Shown one piece after another: positions 6,151-9,094 of a stretch of 9,094 nt of DNA (position 1 is its first letter; each line of letters opens with the position of its first letter). The translations under genes were made by a program, and so were the position numbers. A model generated the notes under the pieces. It had not been told where the DNA came from. It was given only the letters and a program-made list of their open reading frames with translations, and made no database searches. This DNA comes from Dehalococcoidia bacterium. GTDB lineage: Bacteria > Chloroflexota > Dehalococcoidia > Lucifugimonadales > JAGWBF01. The DNA lies in assembly GCA_021296015.1 (NCBI GenBank), contig JAGWBG010000038.1, forward strand, positions 1 through 9,094, given 5' to 3'.

Positions 6151-6323
6151 GGGAGTGCAAAACTACACATTCCTGTCTGCAGACAGGCAAGTCACTCCAG
6201 TCTGCATCCCATCATTCCGGCCTTGAACGGGAATCCATACCCCCGGCTTCTGGATTCCAGCTTTCACTGGAATGACGATGTGGGAGTGGCGAACTCGGCC
6301 TGTCCGAGTTTTGCACTTCCCTC
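6151..6323. repeat. Small non-coding repeat island with inverted ends and internal palindromes
   Basis: The left end GGGAGTGCAAAACT (6151-6164) returns inverted at the right as AGTTTTGCACTTCCC (6307-6321), the same 14 bases with one extra T. A partial direct copy stands at 6282-6295. Inside are a perfect 16-bp palindrome CCTGTCTG/CAGACAGG (6172-6187) and an ATTCC...GGAAT dyad (6214-6234). There is also a perfect ATTCCAG/CTGGAAT hairpin (6254-6260 and 6267-6273). The ATTCC/GGAAT units belong to a widely dispersed class of intergenic repeats, recognisable because their spurious translation reads V-I-P-V-K-A-G-I-Q. Flanks GAAAAGAGT (6142-6150) and GAGAAGAGT (6324-6332) agree at 8 of 9 bases and could be a target duplication. 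No transposase is present, so any movement would be in trans. Confidence 0.6.
6282..6321. repeat. Long imperfect hairpin at the right end of the repeat island
   Basis: GGGAGTG (6282-6288) pairs with CACT-T-CCC (6314-6321, one bulged T), and AACTCGG (6292-6298) pairs perfectly with CCGAGTT (6304-6310) around the loop CCTGT, with a 3x3 internal loop between the stems. It lies downstream of the tRNA gene but has no T-run on the minus strand, so a terminator role is doubtful. Confidence 0.55.
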
Positions 6324-6370
6324 GAGAAGAGTCAGTCCGGGTACGGGAATCGGGGCGTATCGGGGATACA

Positions 6371-6456
6371 TGGTGCCGGGGGTGGGATTCGAACCCACAC
6401 ACCTGTGAAGGTAGCGGATTTTAAGTCCGCCGCGTCTACCGTTCCGCCACCCCGGC
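6371..6456 (-). tRNA. tRNA-Leu (UAA anticodon)
   Basis: The 86-nt gene folds as a class II tRNA. The acceptor stem GCCGGGG (6456-6450) pairs with CCCCGGC (6381-6375), followed by discriminator A and an encoded CCA (6373-6371). The anticodon stem GCGGA/TCCGC encloses the loop CTTAAAA, with anticodon TAA at 6423-6421, reading UUA/UUG codons. A long variable arm (GCTACC...GGTGTG region) and a GGTTCGAATCC T-arm confirm a leucine tRNA. Its length and anticodon exclude selenocysteine tRNA. It stands alone, between the ino1 promoter with its repeat island and the envelope genes. Confidence 0.97.
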
Positions 6457-6549
6457 CCAGATATGACATCGCACCTAATCGCCAGGGGTTATGTCTCTAC
6501 GGACAAGGTCCCGGTACGCAAGTCTACGCCTCTCCACAGTTCCGGACGC

Positions 6550-6565
6550 CCCGGACTTGTCCGGG
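6550..6565. repeat. Small perfect hairpin CCCGGAC/GTCCGGG
   Basis: A 7-bp perfect inverted repeat with only TT between the arms lies in the 238-bp gap between the tRNA and the collagen-like gene. A further TCCGGA stands just upstream (6541-6546). No gene is visible in this gap. Function unknown; it may be part of a dispersed repeat. Confidence 0.45.
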
Positions 6566-6597
6566 TGGCCGGAAGGACTGGCCTGGATGATACCAAA

Positions 6598-6632
6598 GGC
6601 ACGGTGAGGTGTGTTCGAACCTTCACCGTGCC
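6598..6632 (-). terminator. Probable terminator downstream of the envelope genes
   Basis: GGCACGGTGA (6598-6607) and TCACCGTGCC (6623-6632) form a perfect 10-bp stem, extended inside by two G-C pairs beyond a bulge. It lies 62 bp past the stop of the collagen-like gene. Read on the minus strand it is followed by only TTT, and on the plus strand by TCTTT, so the U-tract is weak and the direction is assigned from context. Confidence 0.6.
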
Positions 6633-6694
6633 TCTTTAAGATAGAGAAAGGGGGCGGGCTGGTGGTGGTACGTCACCAGCCTCGCCGTGGGATA

Positions 6695-7390
6695 TTATCC
6701 TCTATTGTTGATGATGTAGAAGCCTCCTCCTACTACTGCCACCAGGGCCACGATTGCCAGGATCAGTGCGATGATGCCCAGGGCCCCGCCTGCTGCGGCG
6801 CCTTGGTCACCCATTGGCCCTTGTTCGCCCATTGGCCCTTGTTCACCCTCGGGGCCCCTAGGCCCTCGAGGCCCGGTAGGCCCAACGGGGAGGGAGGGCC
6901 CTGTCGTCGGAGGCGGCATGGTGGGTTCCGGCGCATCCGCCGCGACCATCACGTCGGTATCACCGCCGACAGCGAGGGGGGAGTCTTCACTGGGAATCGG
7001 CCTCACCGTGCCACTGAAGGTATAGGTATTTTCCGCTTCGGGCGCGGTCACCGTGTAGCTGAAACTGTTTGTTGGCTCACTGAACAGGATGAATGTTAGC
7101 TCCTGCCCGTTGACACTGGGTGGGTCTTCACTGGTGGCCGAATCTTCCACGTAGGTGAATCCTGCGGGAAGGGTCTCTATAACCTCTCCTCCGCTATCTA
7201 CGTTGTGGGTAATCGTGACCGTTATCTCGCCCCCGGGCATAACCTCGGCTGCGGAGAGGGACCTGTCGGCCATGAAGTGGTTACTTGCTCCGGCCAGGCC
7301 CGTGGACCACCAGAGTCCGATAGCCAGGGCCAGTCCCACCGCGACGGCTGCCAACAGGAGCGGCTGCGATATTGTTTTGCTTCTGACCAA
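6695..7390 (-). CDS. Membrane-anchored surface protein with DUF11-like domain and collagen-like G-x-y repeats
   Basis: This 231-residue protein is not a known enzyme. It has a basic N-terminus and a hydrophobic segment (residues about 10-33) ending in G-L-A-G-A-S, a likely signal peptide. A beta-rich region (about 40-150) contains P-G-G-E-I-T-V-T-I, E-T-L-P-A-G-F-T-Y and S-Y-T-V-T-A, resembling DUF11-type envelope domains. A Pro/Thr-rich linker follows (153-169). Nine uninterrupted G-x-y triplets (170-196) are rich in G-P-R, G-E-Q and G-P-M, and a C-terminal membrane helix (about 201-227) ends in N-N-R-G. At DNA level the triplet region contains an 18-bp tandem duplication (6810-6827, 6828-6845, one mismatch). 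The start is TTG 7390, because AGGAGG lies 7 nt upstream; the longer frame would run into the preceding gene. It follows the cadherin-like gene by 46 bp and is probably co-transcribed. The fold suggests a short external stalk anchored in the membrane. Confidence 0.75.
   Translation of the reverse strand: MVRSKTISQPLLLAAVAVGLALAIGLWWSTGLAGASNHFMADRSLSAAEVMPGGEITVTITHNVDSGGEVIETLPAGFTYVEDSATSEDPPSVNGQELTFILFSEPTNSFSYTVTAPEAENTYTFSGTVRPIPSEDSPLAVGGDTDVMVAADAPEPTMPPPTTGPSLPVGPTGPRGPRGPEGEQGPMGEQGPMGDQGAAAGGALGIIALILAIVALVAVVGGGFYIINNRG
6810..6845 (-). repeat. 18-bp tandem duplication in collagen-like region
   Basis: Two adjacent 18-bp units starting CCCATTGGCCCTTGTTC differ at one base. They encode the repeated G-P-M-G-E-Q / G-P-M-G-D-Q triplet pairs, suggesting growth of the collagen-like stalk by slippage or unequal recombination. 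Confidence 0.85.
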
Positions 7391-7397
7391 TCTATTT

Positions 7398-7403
7398 CCT
7401 CCT
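7398..7403 (-). promoter_or_regulatory. Ribosome binding site deciding a TTG start
   Basis: A perfect AGGAGG on the minus strand sits 7 nt before TTG 7390 and fixes the start of the collagen-like protein, directly ahead of its basic signal-peptide region. Confidence 0.85.
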
Positions 7404-7436
7404 AATCTGTGTATCCGTAACACATCCGCTCCGGGG

Positions 7437-9094
7437 CTAGTTGCCGGGATTGTCCAGGGCCCAAATCCTGAGAACCTGCCTGACCTCACTGGCATCTACT
7501 ATTCCGTCCTCGTTGAGGTCGAACCGCTCCTCGTTGGTGTACTGGTCCAGCGAGGTCCTCTCTCCGGGAGCAACCACAATGCCGACGGTGACGGTGACCT
7601 GCTTGGAGGCCATGTTGTCGCCGCTGGTGGCCTCTACCGTGACCATGTAGACGTTGTCTTTGTCGTTGTCCTCCGGATTGTTGTAGTCGGGCGGAGTGTT
7701 GAAGGTCAGTACGCCGCCCGTGCTGATGCCGAAGTCGCCGGCGTCGTCTCCCGACAGGCTCCAGCTGGCGCCGGCAGCGTCAACGCCGACGGCCGTGTAG
7801 GTGGCTACCTCTTCCGTGCCCATGCTGTCATAGGGAATGAGAGGTTCCCCTGAGACTGCCAGCCTGCCCTCCATGATCTCCGGGCCCTCGTTCACGTCAA
7901 CGATGTTGATGATCACCTGAGTGGAGTCCCTGAGGCCCTCCAGGTCGGCGGCAGTGACGGTCACCGCGTAGGTCCGCCGGGTCTCATAGTCCAGCATACC
8001 CGCACCGACTGCGGAGACACTGATCTGGCCACCGTCGGGATCGTCGCTAACGTCAAAGTACTTGGCGTCGGCGCCACTGAGGGAGTAGACTATGAGACTG
8101 TCATCCGCGCCCTCGGCGTCGAGATTGTCAGCGGCAATAACTCGGTCATTGTCTGCGGCTGCGTCGTCTACCCCATCACCTGACACATCGGCTATCACCA
8201 GGGCATCTACAGCAGCGTTCTCTACCACATACCTCGGCCCCACTTCGTCCTCAAACTTGGGCGCCAGGTTGCGCGCCTTCTGGACCGACTGGGAGGAGGT
8301 AACAATGGCTGACCCATTCCCTTCGGGGTCGGTGTATGTCGCCCTTGCCCTCAGGCACTTGCCGTCGTCAGGCAACTCCGGCGTGTAGGTGTCCGTCGTG
8401 GCGCCATCGCCCTCGGCATTCTCCCATGTGAGGCCGGCATCAGTACAATCCGTAGCGGGGCTGGCAGCTGATCCCCTCGCGTCTCGAATCCACTGGTAAG
8501 ACACGCCGCTCACGGGGCCGTCCAGGTCCGAGAGGTTGATCGCGCTTATCGGGACCCCGATCCTGGGCTGCCTCGCGCTCAGTTCCAGTGATCCCGCATC
8601 CTGCTGGTTGGTCACCTCTACCGTCACGTTAATGGTGGTTTCCTTTTCATCTGCACCGGTGCCGGAACTCGCCGTCAGCGTAACCTCGTAGACGTTGTCT
8701 CCATTGTCGTCGGCAGGGTTCTCGTAGTCCGGAGCAGAGGCAAATGTCAAGGTGCCATCCCAAGTGTCGTCGGTGCTGTTTTCGGCGGCCGTGAGGGTTT
8801 CGAAAACGTCCATATCCACGCCGGACAGGGTGAAGCTTACGTCCGCATCTTCGGGGTCGTAGGCCGCGAATCTGTACACGGTGAGGTCCGGATCGCCCGA
8901 GGTGTCCACTTTATTCTCTGCGTAGGTGTGGGACATCTCGCCCATTGTGAACACCGGGTCCTCGTCAGTCTCGGTGACATTGATCGTCATGACGACCGTG
9001 GCCGTATGGGAGACGGTGATTTGGCTGCCAACGTTGTCTGGGTCATCTTCCATGTGGTCCGGTGCGCCGTCGTTCGCCGTGATGATCACCGTGA
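7437..9094 (-). CDS. Large cadherin/Ig-like repeat surface protein with C-terminal dockerin-like loop, 5' end outside window
   Basis: The frame is open to the right edge; about 551 C-terminal residues are visible. Numbering from the GTG at 9089, cadherin-like domains lie at about 1-42 (partial), 44-160, 275-404 and 405-505. Their linkers resemble the D-x-N-D-x-x-P type (T-D-E-D-P-V-F; D-V-N-E-G-P), and two copies of the D-Y-x-N-P...D-N-V-Y strand lie at 121-134 and 468-481. An Ig-like domain (about 165-270) has Y-Q-W and A-T-Y-T-D-P-E-G-N-G, with Cys215 and Cys245 as a possible disulfide inserted in its loop. The end holds one EF-hand/dockerin-type loop, D524-x-N526-x-D528-G-x-V-D532-x2-E535, followed by a hydrophobic helix. 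The protein is very acidic and poor in Lys, typical of calcium-binding exported proteins. A full dockerin has two such loops, so this is half of one. It probably works in adhesion or as an envelope scaffold; ligand unknown. Confidence 0.8.
   Translation of the reverse strand, partial: TVIITANDGAPDHMEDDPDNVGSQITVSHTATVVMTINVTETDEDPVFTMGEMSHTYAENKVDTSGDPDLTVYRFAAYDPEDADVSFTLSGVDMDVFETLTAAENSTDDTWDGTLTFASAPDYENPADDNGDNVYEVTLTASSGTGADEKETTINVTVEVTNQQDAGSLELSARQPRIGVPISAINLSDLDGPVSGVSYQWIRDARGSAASPATDCTDAGLTWENAEGDGATTDTYTPELPDDGKCLRARATYTDPEGNGSAIVTSSQSVQKARNLAPKFEDEVGPRYVVENAAVDALVIADVSGDGVDDAAADNDRVIAADNLDAEGADDSLIVYSLSGADAKYFDVSDDPDGGQISVSAVGAGMLDYETRRTYAVTVTAADLEGLRDSTQVIINIVDVNEGPEIMEGRLAVSGEPLIPYDSMGTEEVATYTAVGVDAAGASWSLSGDDAGDFGISTGGVLTFNTPPDYNNPEDNDKDNVYMVTVEATSGDNMASKQVTVTVGIVVAPGERTSLDQYTNEERFDLNEDGIVDASEVRQVLRIWALDNPGN

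Noticed and set aside
6163..6402. Open frame of about 79 codons on the minus strand
   Set aside because: It is a translation of the dispersed repeat (V-I-P-V-K-A-G-I-Q type) and runs into the tRNA gene; no ribosome site.
6371..6456. The long-arm tRNA as selenocysteine tRNA (selC)
   Set aside because: The anticodon is UAA, not UCA, and the length and 7-bp acceptor stem fit tRNA-Leu.

Overview
This 9.1-kb window looks like a chromosomal piece of a moderately GC-rich bacterium. A Chloroflexota/Dehalococcoidia-type genome fits best: it combines a myo-inositol phospholipid gene set, a PDO-type double thioredoxin, a family-5 solute-binding protein, SufU, and very acidic cadherin-like surface proteins. 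That placement is inferred from gene content, not from a marker gene. Almost everything is on the minus strand; only the truncated solute-binding protein at the left edge is on the plus strand.

Layout, left to right. (1) The C-terminal two thirds of a dipeptide/oligopeptide-type ABC solute-binding protein (+), ending tail-to-tail with sufU (-), an Fe-S scaffold or sulfur-transfer protein. (2) ribH (-), lumazine synthase, separated from sufU by about 270 bp that carry two short G-rich palindromic repeats. (3) A two-domain protein disulfide oxidoreductase (PDO/glutaredoxin-like) at 2363-3082 (-). Its second active site is interrupted by an in-frame UGA exactly where the first Cys of the CxxC motif should be, and a strong SECIS-like hairpin follows at once. 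It is best read as a selenoprotein with a U-x-x-C active site, and it is the main discovery of the window. (4) A compact inositol-lipid operon (-), transcribed ino1 -> PimA-like mannosyltransferase -> CDP-alcohol phosphatidyltransferase, with a good sigma-70-type promoter in front of ino1. Together these would make inositol 3-phosphate, put it on CDP-diacylglycerol, and mannosylate the resulting phosphatidylinositol. (5) A roughly 170-bp non-coding repeat island with inverted ends and internal palindromes, then tRNA-Leu(UAA) (-). (6) Two envelope genes (-): the C-terminal part of a large cadherin/Ig-like protein ending in a single dockerin-like calcium loop, then a small membrane-anchored protein with a DUF11-like domain and nine collagen-type G-x-y triplets. 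A terminator-like hairpin lies downstream.

No selenocysteine machinery (selA, selB, selC, selD) lies in the window, so the Sec reading rests on the alignment of the UGA with a catalytic Cys, on the frame continuing intact on both sides, and on the RNA structure.
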